Positions 18,419-27,708 of a stretch of DNA of 64,000 nt are shown here, piece after piece. Source of the stretch: Chitinophaga sp. 180180018-3 (GTDB taxonomy: Bacteria; Bacteroidota; Bacteroidia; Chitinophagales; Chitinophagaceae); the NCBI RefSeq assembly GCF_037893185.1, contig NZ_CP140772.1, positions 2,046,001-2,110,000 of the forward strand, given 5' to 3'. A model generated the notes under the pieces. It was not told the DNA's origin and searched no databases. It saw only the letters and a list, made by a program, of their open reading frames with translations. Position numbers and translations under genes: made by a program. Position 1 is the stretch's first letter, and every line of letters starts with the position of its first letter.

Positions 18419-21400
18419 ATGAAACTTTCTTTGGCTAACAGGCTGTACCTTGGCTTTACACTGGTAGTGGTACTCGTGCTGCTTGGAGGATACCTCACTT
18501 GGCAGACATTTACTACGCAAACGCAGGAAGCCGGATGGGTACAGCAAACCTATCGCGTGTTGAATAATGTTGAAAGAATACAACGGCTGCTCTTTGATAT
18601 GGAATCGTCCCGGCGGGGTTTCCGGAGCACATTCAACCGTCATTTCCTTGAACCTTATGAGCTGAATCTGCCCAAAGTGGCACCAACAGTAAATGACTTG
18701 CGTACCATGGTGGCGGATAACCCGGTGCAGTACGGGAATGTGGATTCCCTGCAAACGGCTGTCAACACGCTATTGAGCTATTGGAATGAGCTGGACCATG
18801 CCTCAGAACATCAGCGTTTTGAACAAAATGCCAGTATCACAGAAAAAGAAGCCCTGTTGATGGATCTGGTCCGGGCCAGGATGTCGGCCCTAACCACAGA
18901 AGAACGACGCCTGCTGACTAAGCAGGAAAAAGATAATAGCATTTCCTTTACCAAAGCGGTGAAATCCCTGATGCTGAACAACCTGTTCATCCTCTTGGTG
19001 GGCTTTGTACTGATGAGGGTAACTTATCTGGAGTTTAAAAGAAGAATGCGTGCCCAGGAAGCACTTAATAATAAGCTGGATGAAGTTGTAAAACTCAATA
19101 CAACTGTTAATGAACGTAACTGGTTGCTGACAGGGGCAAACGAAATGAACGATAGCCTGCATGGAGTGAATAATCGGGAAGTGCTGTTGCAACATTCACT
19201 GGAAACCCTGGTCCGTTTTGTACCATTTGCGGCCGGTGCCATTTATTGTTACGATGAACTACATCGGGAATTGCATTTGGCTGCGTCCGTTAATATGCCG
19301 GTTGCTGTCCCGAAAACAGTGCCGCTGACAGAGGGCTTTATTGGTACCAGCGCCACTGCCAGGAACATACAGGTGGTCCCTGAAGTACCGGCAGGATACT
19401 GGCAGCTGAGCTCAGCCAGCGGAGGAATGATACCCGGCGCCCTCGCTTTTGTTCCACTCCGGATAAATGAAGAAATACTGGGAGTGATAGAACTGGCCGC
19501 ATTTAAAGAAATAACACCGTTGCAACTACGCCTGATGGAAGTATTATCAACGGATATTTCTGTTGCGCTGAATGCTGCTAACGCCCGGGCTAAAATATTA
19601 GGGCTGCTTCAGCAGGTGCAGGAACAAAAAGAAACATTACTTGCCCAGCAGGAAGAATTACGGCAATCCAACGACGAACTAAGCCGCCAGTCAGAGGTAC
19701 TTCAGGCCTCCGAAGAGGAACTGAGGGTACAGGAAGAAGAACTACGGCAGGTGAACGTGGAAATGATGGAGAAGAATACCGCCCTGGAAGCCGCCAGGAG
19801 TGCGCTGGCACTTAAAGCCGGTGAATTGGAGGCCAGCAGCCGCTATAAATCTGAGTTCCTCGCTAATATGTCGCATGAATTGCGCACGCCACTGAATAGT
19901 GTGCTCATCCTTGCAAAAATATTACAGGAAAATAAAGACAACAATCTTACAGGGAAACAGATCGAATATGCCGGTATCATCTATAAATCAGGTTCCGATC
20001 TGCTCCAGCTTATCAATGACGTGCTCGACCTCTCGAAAATAGAGGCCGGTAAAGTGGACCTGAATTATGACGAGGTGCGGATAAGTGCCGTCATCAGCGA
20101 CTTGTCAGATCTGTTTGAAGTACTTTCACAGGAAAGGAAGATCCGGTTTGTGAAGAAGGTGGCTCCGGATATCCCGGAAACGATCCGGACAGACAAACTT
20201 CGGCTCGAACAGGTGATCCGCAACCTGTTGTCAAATGCATTTAAGTTCACCCCGGCAGGCGGAGAGGTAACCCTTTCCTGGTACATGAACGACCCCGGCA
20301 TGCTTGGAGTGAGTGTCAGCGATACCGGGCCGGGAATCCCGCAGGAACAGCAGGCACTTATTTTTAGCGCTTTCCAGCAGGGAGATGGCTCTATCAGCAG
20401 GAAATACGGAGGCACCGGGCTTGGACTGAGCATCAGCACTCAGCTGATGGCACTGCTTCATGGTGGCATCCGTCTGGAAAAGAGCAGCAGCGAAGGCAGC
20501 ACCTTTTCCATCCACCTGCCGGTAAACGAGGAGGCAATATCGGTAATAGCGGAAACACCAGCTGCCACAAATGAAATACAAGCCGTAACACACATAGTAA
20601 ACGACGACCGGGATAATATCAACAGGCACGATAAACTGGTACTGATTATTGAAGATGATGTCCGGTTCGCAGACATACTTCGCGATTTTGCACGCGATCA
20701 GGGATTTAAAACCGTTGTTGCCAATAATGGTCAGGATGGACTGGACTACGCCCGGAAGTATCTGCCGACTGCCATTATCCTCGATATGAATTTGCCGGAC
20801 ATCGATGGCGCCAGTATTCTAAAAATCCTGAAAAGCAATGAACAGCTGAGTAAAATACTGGTACACGTGGTGACGGGTGCCGATATGCCCCGTATGCGGG
20901 AAGATAACATATATGGCTATACGAGAAAGCCGCTGAAACTGAAAGATCTCGAGGATGTATTCGCCGGGATCAGTGACCGGATACAATCACGCCTGAAGAA
21001 GGTATTATTGGTATCCTCCGGCCCCCTGACCGGTGAGCACTCTCTTCCGGCAATGAGTGAAAAACGCAACCTCGGCACTGCCTACGATATTGCCGATATC
21101 GACAGGGCCGAACGCTTCCTCTGGGAAAAACAATATGATGCAGTAATTGTTGAGATCAGCGAACCGCTCGACACTGGTATTGCACAGCTGCAAACACTTT
21201 CCCGGATCACCGAAGTACGGGATACTCCACTGATCGTGTACCTCGATCAGGATATTACCTCCACAGAGGAACAACAACTGAAAAAATTCGCTTCCACTAT
21301 TGTCAGGAACGCTGTGCATGCACACGACCGTCTCATGGATGAACTGGAACTTTTCCTCTATAAACTAACGAAACAAACATCTTCCGGCATTGTCATGAAT

Positions 21401-21793
21401 GAAGACATAAACGGAACGCTGTCCGGTAAAACGGTATTGCTGGCAGATGATGATATGCGCAATGTATTTTCCATCAGCGCCCTGATGCAAGAACATGGCG
21501 CCAATGTGTTGACTGCAGCCGACGGGAGGGAAGCTCTCGAAATATTGGATCGCAATCCCCAACTGGACCTCGTACTGATGGATATCATGATGCCGGAAAT
21601 GGACGGCTATGAAGCCATCGGCCGTATTCGGTCGGATACACGTTTTCAGAAACTCCCGGTGATAGCGCTTACTGCCAAAGCAATGGCCGGCGACCGGCTG
21701 AAATGTATCGAAGCTGGTGCCTCTGATTATATCGCCAAACCGGTCGACAATAACAGACTGCTCTCCCTCCTGAGGGTATGGCTGTTTTCATGA
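18419..21793 (+). CDS. CHASE3-GAF hybrid sensor histidine kinase with three receiver domains
   Basis: 1124 residues at the inner membrane. The order is TM helix (about 9-28), CHASE3-type periplasmic sensor (about 35-180), TM helix (about 186-203), GAF (about 255-390), a Q/E-rich coiled coil (about 395-470), HisKA with phospho-His486 in MSHELRTPLNS, HATPase with NLLSNAFKF, DTGPGIP and GGTGLGLSIS, a receiver with Asp789 in ILDMNLPD, a second receiver-like domain (about 860-985) where the phosphoacceptor position reads VIVEIS, and a final receiver with Asp1055 in LMDIMMPEMDG. The middle receiver seems unable to accept phosphate. The downstream REC-kinase gene is 65 bases away and likely co-transcribed. 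The stimulus is unknown. Confidence 0.92.
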   Translation: MKLSLANRLYLGFTLVVVLVLLGGYLTWQTFTTQTQEAGWVQQTYRVLNNVERIQRLLFDMESSRRGFRSTFNRHFLEPYELNLPKVAPTVNDLRTMVADNPVQYGNVDSLQTAVNTLLSYWNELDHASEHQRFEQNASITEKEALLMDLVRARMSALTTEERRLLTKQEKDNSISFTKAVKSLMLNNLFILLVGFVLMRVTYLEFKRRMRAQEALNNKLDEVVKLNTTVNERNWLLTGANEMNDSLHGVNNREVLLQHSLETLVRFVPFAAGAIYCYDELHRELHLAASVNMPVAVPKTVPLTEGFIGTSATARNIQVVPEVPAGYWQLSSASGGMIPGALAFVPLRINEEILGVIELAAFKEITPLQLRLMEVLSTDISVALNAANARAKILGLLQQVQEQKETLLAQQEELRQSNDELSRQSEVLQASEEELRVQEEELRQVNVEMMEKNTALEAARSALALKAGELEASSRYKSEFLANMSHELRTPLNSVLILAKILQENKDNNLTGKQIEYAGIIYKSGSDLLQLINDVLDLSKIEAGKVDLNYDEVRISAVISDLSDLFEVLSQERKIRFVKKVAPDIPETIRTDKLRLEQVIRNLLSNAFKFTPAGGEVTLSWYMNDPGMLGVSVSDTGPGIPQEQQALIFSAFQQGDGSISRKYGGTGLGLSISTQLMALLHGGIRLEKSSSEGSTFSIHLPVNEEAISVIAETPAATNEIQAVTHIVNDDRDNINRHDKLVLIIEDDVRFADILRDFARDQGFKTVVANNGQDGLDYARKYLPTAIILDMNLPDIDGASILKILKSNEQLSKILVHVVTGADMPRMREDNIYGYTRKPLKLKDLEDVFAGISDRIQSRLKKVLLVSSGPLTGEHSLPAMSEKRNLGTAYDIADIDRAERFLWEKQYDAVIVEISEPLDTGIAQLQTLSRITEVRDTPLIVYLDQDITSTEEQQLKKFASTIVRNAVHAHDRLMDELELFLYKLTKQTSSGIVMNEDINGTLSGKTVLLADDDMRNVFSISALMQEHGANVLTAADGREALEILDRNPQLDLVLMDIMMPEMDGYEAIGRIRSDTRFQKLPVIALTAKAMAGDRLKCIEAGASDYIAKPVDNNRLLSLLRVWLFS

Positions 21794-21858
21794 TCAGCCC
21801 GGATGCTGGAATAACAGATAACTTAAGATATATTAGCATTGCAAATAAAAGTTGAGAG

Positions 21859-22962
21859 ATGAAGCCACAACGAAAAACATTTACAATACTACTGGTAGAT
21901 GATAAGCCGGAGAATCTTGTCTCCCTGAAACATATGCTGGAAGGGGAAAACAGGGAGATATTAACAGCAACTTCAGGCAACGATGCCCTTAAAATATCAT
22001 TACGGCATAACGACATCGGCCTGATTATGCTGGATGTACAAATGCCCGATATGGACGGCTATGAAGTGGCAAAATTGCTCCAGTCGAACCCCAGAACAAA
22101 AGATATTTCTATCATCTTTGTAACTGCTATCAACAAAGAAGAGCAATACGTGATAAAGGGTTTTGAAGAAGGCGCTGTCGACTATCTTTCCAAACCCCTG
22201 GATATAAACATCACCCGGGCAAAAGTAAACGTGTTTGAAAAACTTTATCTTTCTCAGCAGGAGCTGAAAGCGGCCATGGTAGAGAAAGTACAGATCAATA
22301 AACAGCTGGAACGCTTCATGTATGTAGTGGCCCATGATCTCAAATCCCCGCTCTCAGGGGCCATCAGCCTGCTTACAATGATCAATGAAGATGAACGGAT
22401 TCAGGAGGCTCCGGACCTGAAAGAATATATGAGCATTGCACTTGGGGCCATTAACCATCTTACCCAAATGATCGCTGCTATCATGGACTATACCCGTCAT
22501 AGTGATGCTGAGCAGGTCGTAGAAACAGTAAACGTAACAGAACTCATCAGGCATCTGACGGAAGTATTATTCCCGCCGGCCAATATCCGTATTGTCACCA
22601 ACGGAAAGCTGCCGGTATTGGCTACCAACCGGCTGAAATTGCAACAGGTGTTCCAGAATCTTGTCTCCAACGCTATCAAGTACAACGATAAAGCAGAAGG
22701 GCTTATTACTATCGGCGGAACCGATAAAGATGAGTTCTTTGAATTCTATGTAAAAGATAACGGTCCGGGCGTAGAAAAGCGGGACACTGATCGTATATTC
22801 CGTCTTTTCGAGCGACTGGATAACGACGGCAAAGAAGAAGGCACCGGAATTGGGCTGAATATATTCAAACTGCTGGTAGAAGAACAGGGCGGTAAGGTAT
22901 GGGTAGATTCTGTACCCGGCGAAGGCAGTACTTTCTATTTCCTCTGGCGTCAACACTATTAA
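21859..22962 (+). CDS. Receiver-histidine kinase hybrid (cytoplasmic)
   Basis: 367 residues without membrane segments. An N-terminal receiver domain (about 8-125; phosphoacceptor Asp59 in IMLDVQMPDMDG, lysine in LSKPLD) is joined by a short helix to HisKA (phospho-His159 in VVAHDLKSPLSG) and an HATPase domain (NLVSNAIKY, DNGPGV, GTGIGLNIFK). Such proteins receive phosphate from a partner kinase and change their own kinase activity. The large hybrid kinase 65 bases upstream is the obvious partner. No DNA-binding output is encoded in this pair. The gene faces a YncE-like gene across repeat copy 3. Confidence 0.9.
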   Translation: MKPQRKTFTILLVDDKPENLVSLKHMLEGENREILTATSGNDALKISLRHNDIGLIMLDVQMPDMDGYEVAKLLQSNPRTKDISIIFVTAINKEEQYVIKGFEEGAVDYLSKPLDINITRAKVNVFEKLYLSQQELKAAMVEKVQINKQLERFMYVVAHDLKSPLSGAISLLTMINEDERIQEAPDLKEYMSIALGAINHLTQMIAAIMDYTRHSDAEQVVETVNVTELIRHLTEVLFPPANIRIVTNGKLPVLATNRLKLQQVFQNLVSNAIKYNDKAEGLITIGGTDKDEFFEFYVKDNGPGVEKRDTDRIFRLFERLDNDGKEEGTGIGLNIFKLLVEEQGGKVWVDSVPGEGSTFYFLWRQHY

Positions 22963-22967
22963 CTGAA

Positions 22968-23078
22968 ATTAAGAATATGGAATGAAGAATTAAGAATGAA
23001 GGCGAAGACTTAATCGGATAACCACATTTCGATGAAGTCTTCGCCTTCATTCTTAATTCTTCATTCCATATTCTTAAT
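22968..23078. repeat. Long palindromic repeat, copy 3
   Basis: Arms 22968-23016 and 23030-23078 (49 bases) are perfect apart from one mismatch, with a 13-base loop. It has the family modules ATTAAGAAT, GAATGAAGAATTAA and GGCGAAGACTT, but its own copy-specific block (GAATGAAG). It fills the gap between two convergent genes almost exactly: 5 bases from one stop, 1 base from the other. Confidence 0.96.
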
Positions 23079-23079
23079 G

Positions 23080-24060
23080 CTATTTCCCTACTTCCAATAC
23101 GCGGAAAGTTCCGGGAACAACAGTGCTGCCGTTACGCTCTGCAAACGGGAGATAAATGTGATGAGTTGATGGATCAATAGTCAGCGTCTTGGCACCTTTA
23201 TGGGTAGCCACGGTAGCCACTGGCTGATACTTATCAGCTCCTGCTTCATGAATAACTGAAAGTGTTCCTTCTCCGTTAGAAGCATAAATATTTTTCTCTG
23301 CTGCATCAAATGCCACACCGTCGCAACCATCGCCAATAGGCAGATCTGCGATGACCTTGCCGTTGTCGGCATCCATGATCACCAGTAATTTATTGTCGCA
23401 ACCTGCAAACAGCCGCCTGGTGTGCAGGTCTATCGCCAGTCCCGTAGGTGCTTCTCCTTTGCCCAGCGGCCAGGTGGCCGTAACTTTCTGCTGGCGGAGA
23501 TCTACTTTCGTTATCTGACTTTTGTCTTCCAGGTTTATATAGATATTGCCTTTTTCATCCGAAACCGCGGTTTCCGGCCTGCCACCAAGTTCTATCGTTG
23601 CTACTACCTTATCGGTAGCTGGGTCTATAAGGCTCAGGTTCTTGCTGCCGCCATTACAGGTGATGATCTTACCTGAAAACGGTTCGTACATAATAGCATC
23701 CGGATTAGCACCTGTCTTGATTTCCCCCAGTACTTTATTGGTTTTGATATCAAAAACAGTGACAGTATTCAGCTTCCCGTTGGAGGTATAACCTTTTTTG
23801 AACTTTTCTGCAAAAGCAATTCCATGCACGCCGGTAGTATTAGGTATCACCCCGGTACTGTCGCCGGTGTTTTTGTCCAGTATATTCACCTGTGTGCCGT
23901 GCGATGCATACAGCTGATTGGTAACAGGGTTCAGGGCTATATAATCCCACTTCCCGTCACCCCCCGCCTGGAAGGTCTTCAGGATCTTGTATTGGCCGGA
24001 TTGGGCCCTGACAGCCCCCGCCATCAGGATCACTGCAGCTGCAATAAAGTGCTTTTTCAT
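23080..24060 (-). CDS. Secreted YncE/YVTN-type beta-propeller protein
   Basis: 326 residues from the Met at 24060. The frame extends to 24156, but only the internal start gives a signal peptide (MKKHFIAAAVILMAGAVRAQ). The body consists of repeated ~40-residue blades with motifs such as VNILDKNTGDSTGVIPN, NTVTVFDIKTNKVLGEIKTG, KNLSLIDPATDKVVATIELG and GRPETAVSDEKGNIYINLED, as in seven-bladed YVTN propellers. Proteins of this kind are periplasmic scaffolds or binding proteins. No active site can be named. It is monocistronic and divergent from the HAD gene. Confidence 0.85.
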   Translation of the reverse strand: MKKHFIAAAVILMAGAVRAQSGQYKILKTFQAGGDGKWDYIALNPVTNQLYASHGTQVNILDKNTGDSTGVIPNTTGVHGIAFAEKFKKGYTSNGKLNTVTVFDIKTNKVLGEIKTGANPDAIMYEPFSGKIITCNGGSKNLSLIDPATDKVVATIELGGRPETAVSDEKGNIYINLEDKSQITKVDLRQQKVTATWPLGKGEAPTGLAIDLHTRRLFAGCDNKLLVIMDADNGKVIADLPIGDGCDGVAFDAAEKNIYASNGEGTLSVIHEAGADKYQPVATVATHKGAKTLTIDPSTHHIYLPFAERNGSTVVPGTFRVLEVGK

Positions 24061-24137
24061 AGTAACAGATTTAGTTTTGCTGCGAAGTTCGGATGAGATT
24101 CTGTAGATAAACTGGAGTAAATCATCAGAATCATAAT

Positions 24138-24145
24138 TAACTTTG
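24138..24145 (+). promoter_or_regulatory. Candidate -7 promoter element of the HAD gene
   Basis: TAACTTTG matches TAnnTTTG exactly, 23 bases before the start codon at 24168. The -33 TTG is not at the ideal distance. Confidence 0.45.
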
Positions 24146-24167
24146 CGGCTTACCAAAAAAAAGGATT

Positions 24168-24839
24168 ATGAAGCTGCGGCCTGAAGCATTTCTTTTCGAT
24201 ATGAATGGAACTATGATCAATGACATGGAATATCATCTCGAAGGCTGGTATAACATGCTGAAGAAACTGGGTGCTAATTTATCCCGTACAGAAGTAAGAA
24301 GCCACATGTACGGCAAGAACGAAGAACTGCTGGTACGCGTTTTTGGCGAAGATCATTTTACTCCCGGGCAGATGGATGAAATAGCGCACGAGAAAGAAGT
24401 ACTGTACCAGGAAGCCTTCCGGCCTCATCTCCGGCTGATCGAAGGTTTACCGGCATTCCTGGAAAAAACTGCCCTGGCTGGCATCCCGATGGCGATAGGC
24501 ACTGCTGCCAATAAATTCAATATAGATTATGTGCTGGACAACCTGGATATCCGTCATTATTTTAAAACAGTGATAAGTGCTGACGATGTTGCCGCCAGCA
24601 AACCCAATCCGGAAGTATTTCTGAAATGTGCTGCCGCATTGGGCGTTACTCCCGCCAACTGCATCGTTTTCGAAGATGCGCCTAAAGGGGTGGAGGCCGC
24701 TGCCAATGCAGGGATGAAAGCTGTGGCACTAACCACTATGCATACACGGGAAGAGTTTGAACAATACGATAATATCATTGCTTTTGTCAGCGATTACACC
24801 GGCCCGGTGTTACAACAATTGTTTGTGGCAAAAGGGTAA
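24168..24839 (+). CDS. HAD-superfamily phosphatase / beta-phosphoglucomutase-like protein
   Basis: 223 residues with the beta-PGM-type fold: motif I FLFDMNGTM with nucleophile Asp11, an all-alpha cap (about 17-85), motif II in MAIGTAANK, Lys in ASKPNPEVFLKC and motif IV VFEDAPKGVEAA. In most phosphatases and phosphomutases of this branch motif I is DxDG, with the second Asp acting as acid/base. Here that position is Asn13. A phosphosugar substrate is likely from the family, but the identity is not known. The next gene, a Nudix-type regulator, lies about 70 bases downstream on the same strand. Confidence 0.85.
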   Translation: MKLRPEAFLFDMNGTMINDMEYHLEGWYNMLKKLGANLSRTEVRSHMYGKNEELLVRVFGEDHFTPGQMDEIAHEKEVLYQEAFRPHLRLIEGLPAFLEKTALAGIPMAIGTAANKFNIDYVLDNLDIRHYFKTVISADDVAASKPNPEVFLKCAAALGVTPANCIVFEDAPKGVEAAANAGMKAVALTTMHTREEFEQYDNIIAFVSDYTGPVLQQLFVAKG

Positions 24840-24912
24840 TATTTACAATTATAATTTCCAAATGTCGGCTGCGTACCATAAATTGCTGAGTTATAATAAA
24901 TCGTTTACTGGT

Positions 24913-25617
24913 ATGACACGTTATTCCGGGCAATCTAGAATGTTAGTGGCCGTTGATTGTATCATCTTTGGCTTCGACGGAGAATCCCTCAAACTGTTAC
25001 TGATCAAACGTGGTTTCGAACCCATGAAAAATAAATGGAGCCTCATGGGTGGCTTCGTTCAGGGAAATGAAAGCTTCGAAACTGCAGCTACCCGTATTTT
25101 GCACAAACTCACAGGCCTGGAAGGCGTTTATATGGAGCAGCTGTTTGCCTTTGGTGAACCCTCCCGCGACCCGGTAGAGCGTACAGTGTCTATTGCCTAC
25201 TTCGCCCTGATAGATATTAATCAGTATAAACTCCAGCTTACCGACGAATATAAGGCCGAATGGGTAGCGCTCGACCAGCTGCCGGACCTTATTATTGATC
25301 ATAGTGAGATGGTACAAATGGCACAGGAAAAGCTGCGCTACAAGGCTGCCATACACCCCATTCTGTTTGAACTGCTGCCGCTTAAATTCACGATTCCCCA
25401 GCTGCAACTACTATACGAAGCAGTATATAGTGTTACGTTCGATAAACGCAATTTCAGCCGGAAGGTCCTGTCAACCGGATTACTGATCAAACAGAAAGAT
25501 AAAGACCGGCTCAGCTCCAAACGCGGCGCTTTCTATTTCAAACTGGATAAACGCAAATACAACGCTAAATTCAACGCTTTCCTGAATTTCGTTACAGATC
25601 CCGGAAACCTGAAGTAG
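24913..25617 (+). CDS. Nudix-fold transcriptional regulator (NrtR/AraR-like)
   Basis: 234 residues from the Met at 24913; an upstream in-frame ATG at 24862 would add 17 residues that do not look conserved. An N-terminal Nudix fold (LVAVDCIIFGFDGES, KWSLMGGFVQGNESFETAA) is joined to a winged-helix domain (about 150-234: TIPQLQLLYEAVYSVTFDKR, NFSRKVLSTGLL, GAFYFKLDKRKY). The catalytic Nudix box REUxEExGU has become RILHKLTGL, so the acidic metal ligands are gone and hydrolysis is not expected. That fits the NrtR/AraR regulator family, where the Nudix fold senses a sugar or nucleotide ligand. The ligand here is unknown. Confidence 0.82.
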   Translation: MTRYSGQSRMLVAVDCIIFGFDGESLKLLLIKRGFEPMKNKWSLMGGFVQGNESFETAATRILHKLTGLEGVYMEQLFAFGEPSRDPVERTVSIAYFALIDINQYKLQLTDEYKAEWVALDQLPDLIIDHSEMVQMAQEKLRYKAAIHPILFELLPLKFTIPQLQLLYEAVYSVTFDKRNFSRKVLSTGLLIKQKDKDRLSSKRGAFYFKLDKRKYNAKFNAFLNFVTDPGNLK

Positions 25618-25627
25618 CAGAAAGAAA

Positions 25628-25657
25628 AATGGCTATATCCTAAAGGATACAGCCATT
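25628..25657. terminator. Bidirectional intrinsic terminator
   Basis: AATGGCTATATCC / GGATACAGCCATT stem (one non-Watson-Crick pair) with a TAAA loop between two convergent genes. The minus-strand exit is T-rich (TTTTTCTTTC), so termination is best supported for the phosphatase-fusion gene. Confidence 0.85.
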
Positions 25658-25680
25658 CCGGTATTCATATGAAGGTCCGG

Positions 25681-27510
25681 TTATTTTCCGAAGCACTTCA
25701 CCATTTTATGGAAGATCTGGTTATTCTCGTATACGCCACGGAAAAGCTGTGAGTTAGGCCCGTAGGCAAATACCATCACAGGGATGCCGGTATGGTCGTT
25801 GGTGGCGAAATGGCCACGCAGTGTGCCTGTTGCTATATCGCCATCCATCAATGCCAGGCCGCTGGTTTCATGATCAGCGGTAACGATGATAGTGGTTTGT
25901 TTGTCCTGATCGGCAAAGCGAAGTGCTTCTCCTACTGCTTCATCAAAATCCAGCATCTCCCGTACCAGGTAGTCCAGGTCATTGAAGTGGCCGCCATGGT
26001 CTATTCTGGAGCCTTCTACCATCAGAAAGAACCCTTTACCGGAAGCATTCAGCTGCTGGAGTGCCTTTTTCAGCGCTGTTTTCAGGTAACTTCCCCTGCC
26101 ATCGCGCATGGAGCTCACTGCTTTATTGCTCAGCACCACCAGGGTACGGTTTTTCGTACTGGTATTCCAGTTATCCAGGTTGTCATATACCTGTATACCC
26201 GACTCGGTCAGCGCTTTACTGAAATCTTTGTTCAGCTGCTCTCTGCCGCCGCCTACTGCCAGCTGCAGCTTGCTGCCCAGTAACTGCTTTTCAAGGGTAT
26301 AGGTGCTGTCCCTGTCGGCAGCGTGGCCATAGAATGCTGCCGGTGTAGCACCGGTGATCTCTTCCGTTACGATGACGCCACTCTGGATTCCTTTGGGGGC
26401 CAGTATTTCCGGCAACACTGGTACGGATACGTAGGTGTTGTCGAGCCCAATAGCCCGGTTATGGGTTTTATCGCCGGTACTCAGCGCAGATCCGCCCGCC
26501 GCTGAGTCGGTATGGTAGTTATCGGTCGATTGCGTTTTGGATAATCCCAGCTGCTTCATCTGGAAAATATTCAGGGCGCCTTTGTTGGCGGTATAGCCGG
26601 AGAACATTTGCGCCAGCCCGGTTCCATCCCCGATAAACAGGATCACATTCTTTGAGCGTACCTGCGTGGCGTCCGTCACATACGTGGGCGTATATACGTT
26701 GTGCACGGGCAAACCGGCAGCGGTAGTGCGTGCGGTGCTGTGCAACACGTCGTACAACTCAGTAGGGTAATCGGTGCCGATCCAGTCAACCCCCAGATCC
26801 ATCAGCTTGTAATACGTGGTTTTGGTAGAAGGGGCGCCCCAGAAACGGAAAGGGAATCCCTGCTGATGCACTTTATCAATCACCGCCGATACCTTTTCCA
26901 GGTCTGCCGGCACCAGGGTACCCTTGCCATTCCAATGGCTGTAATCGTGAAAATCCACACTCAGCATGGCTATACGTTGTTTTAACGCTGCCGGATATAC
27001 GCTGTCTGGCCGGCCATCGAAATAGAACATAGGATCAAACCGGCTCCATTCCGACTGTGGCGGCAGATTCCCCGAAATAACCAGTTTCACAGCTGCGGGA
27101 TTAATACTCCGGTCGAAATATTTACGGTAAGGCAGTAACAAGTCCTGTAATGCCTGCAGGGTAGGGCTTCCGGCTGTTTTGATATCGATCAGCAACTGCA
27201 TTGGAGCACCATCTGCATAGGGCTTGCCATTATATAATGCAAACTGCCTGAGCACGGGCTGCAGATACATTTCCCTGAATGTCCGGAACGGCTCAATCGC
27301 GCTGGGATCATGCGCTACATATAGTTCCCCGTTTTTCAGGTGCACGTCGGCCTCAATGGAACCGAATTCCAGGGCCGCGGCCGCATAAAACGGAGTGGCT
27401 CGCTCATAGTCGTTATGGGAATGGGCCTGCGCCATGGTATATTGTTTTACCTGCGCCTGCAGCTGGCTCACCAGTAATGCACCGGATAGTGCAAACAGAA
27501 CTCTTTTCAT
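25681..27510 (-). CDS. Fusion of a GDPD-like phosphodiesterase and an alkaline phosphatase
   Basis: 609 residues with a signal peptide (about 1-19). Residues ~25-265 resemble glycerophosphodiester phosphodiesterase / PLC-like TIM barrels: AHSHNDY, SIEADVHLKNGELYVAHDP, LLIDIKT, GVDWIGTDYP. Residues ~290-605 are an alkaline phosphatase: VILFIGDGTG, nucleophile Ser336 in TDSAAGGSA, EGSRIDHGGH and TADHETSG. The alkaline-phosphatase part is shorter than PhoA. One polypeptide could therefore release a phosphomonoester from a phosphodiester and then strip the phosphate in the periplasm. This is inferred from domain order. It is monocistronic with a strong terminator. Confidence 0.9.
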   Translation of the reverse strand: MKRVLFALSGALLVSQLQAQVKQYTMAQAHSHNDYERATPFYAAAALEFGSIEADVHLKNGELYVAHDPSAIEPFRTFREMYLQPVLRQFALYNGKPYADGAPMQLLIDIKTAGSPTLQALQDLLLPYRKYFDRSINPAAVKLVISGNLPPQSEWSRFDPMFYFDGRPDSVYPAALKQRIAMLSVDFHDYSHWNGKGTLVPADLEKVSAVIDKVHQQGFPFRFWGAPSTKTTYYKLMDLGVDWIGTDYPTELYDVLHSTARTTAAGLPVHNVYTPTYVTDATQVRSKNVILFIGDGTGLAQMFSGYTANKGALNIFQMKQLGLSKTQSTDNYHTDSAAGGSALSTGDKTHNRAIGLDNTYVSVPVLPEILAPKGIQSGVIVTEEITGATPAAFYGHAADRDSTYTLEKQLLGSKLQLAVGGGREQLNKDFSKALTESGIQVYDNLDNWNTSTKNRTLVVLSNKAVSSMRDGRGSYLKTALKKALQQLNASGKGFFLMVEGSRIDHGGHFNDLDYLVREMLDFDEAVGEALRFADQDKQTTIIVTADHETSGLALMDGDIATGTLRGHFATNDHTGIPVMVFAYGPNSQLFRGVYENNQIFHKMVKCFGK

Positions 27511-27708
27511 CTTATCGTAAACGTATTTTAAAATTCAATAACAACACTCTTTTTCGCGCGGGCAAAGGTAGGTACTATCTTACCCGGCATCCCTCTGCCG
27601 GGTGTTTATCTTTATGTTAAGAAAATCGATTTAGCTTCGGTGTTAGTAAGATAAAAACATGTTTTGGTATCATAACTGTAAAAAGGAAACAGGAAATACG
27701 GCAACGGG

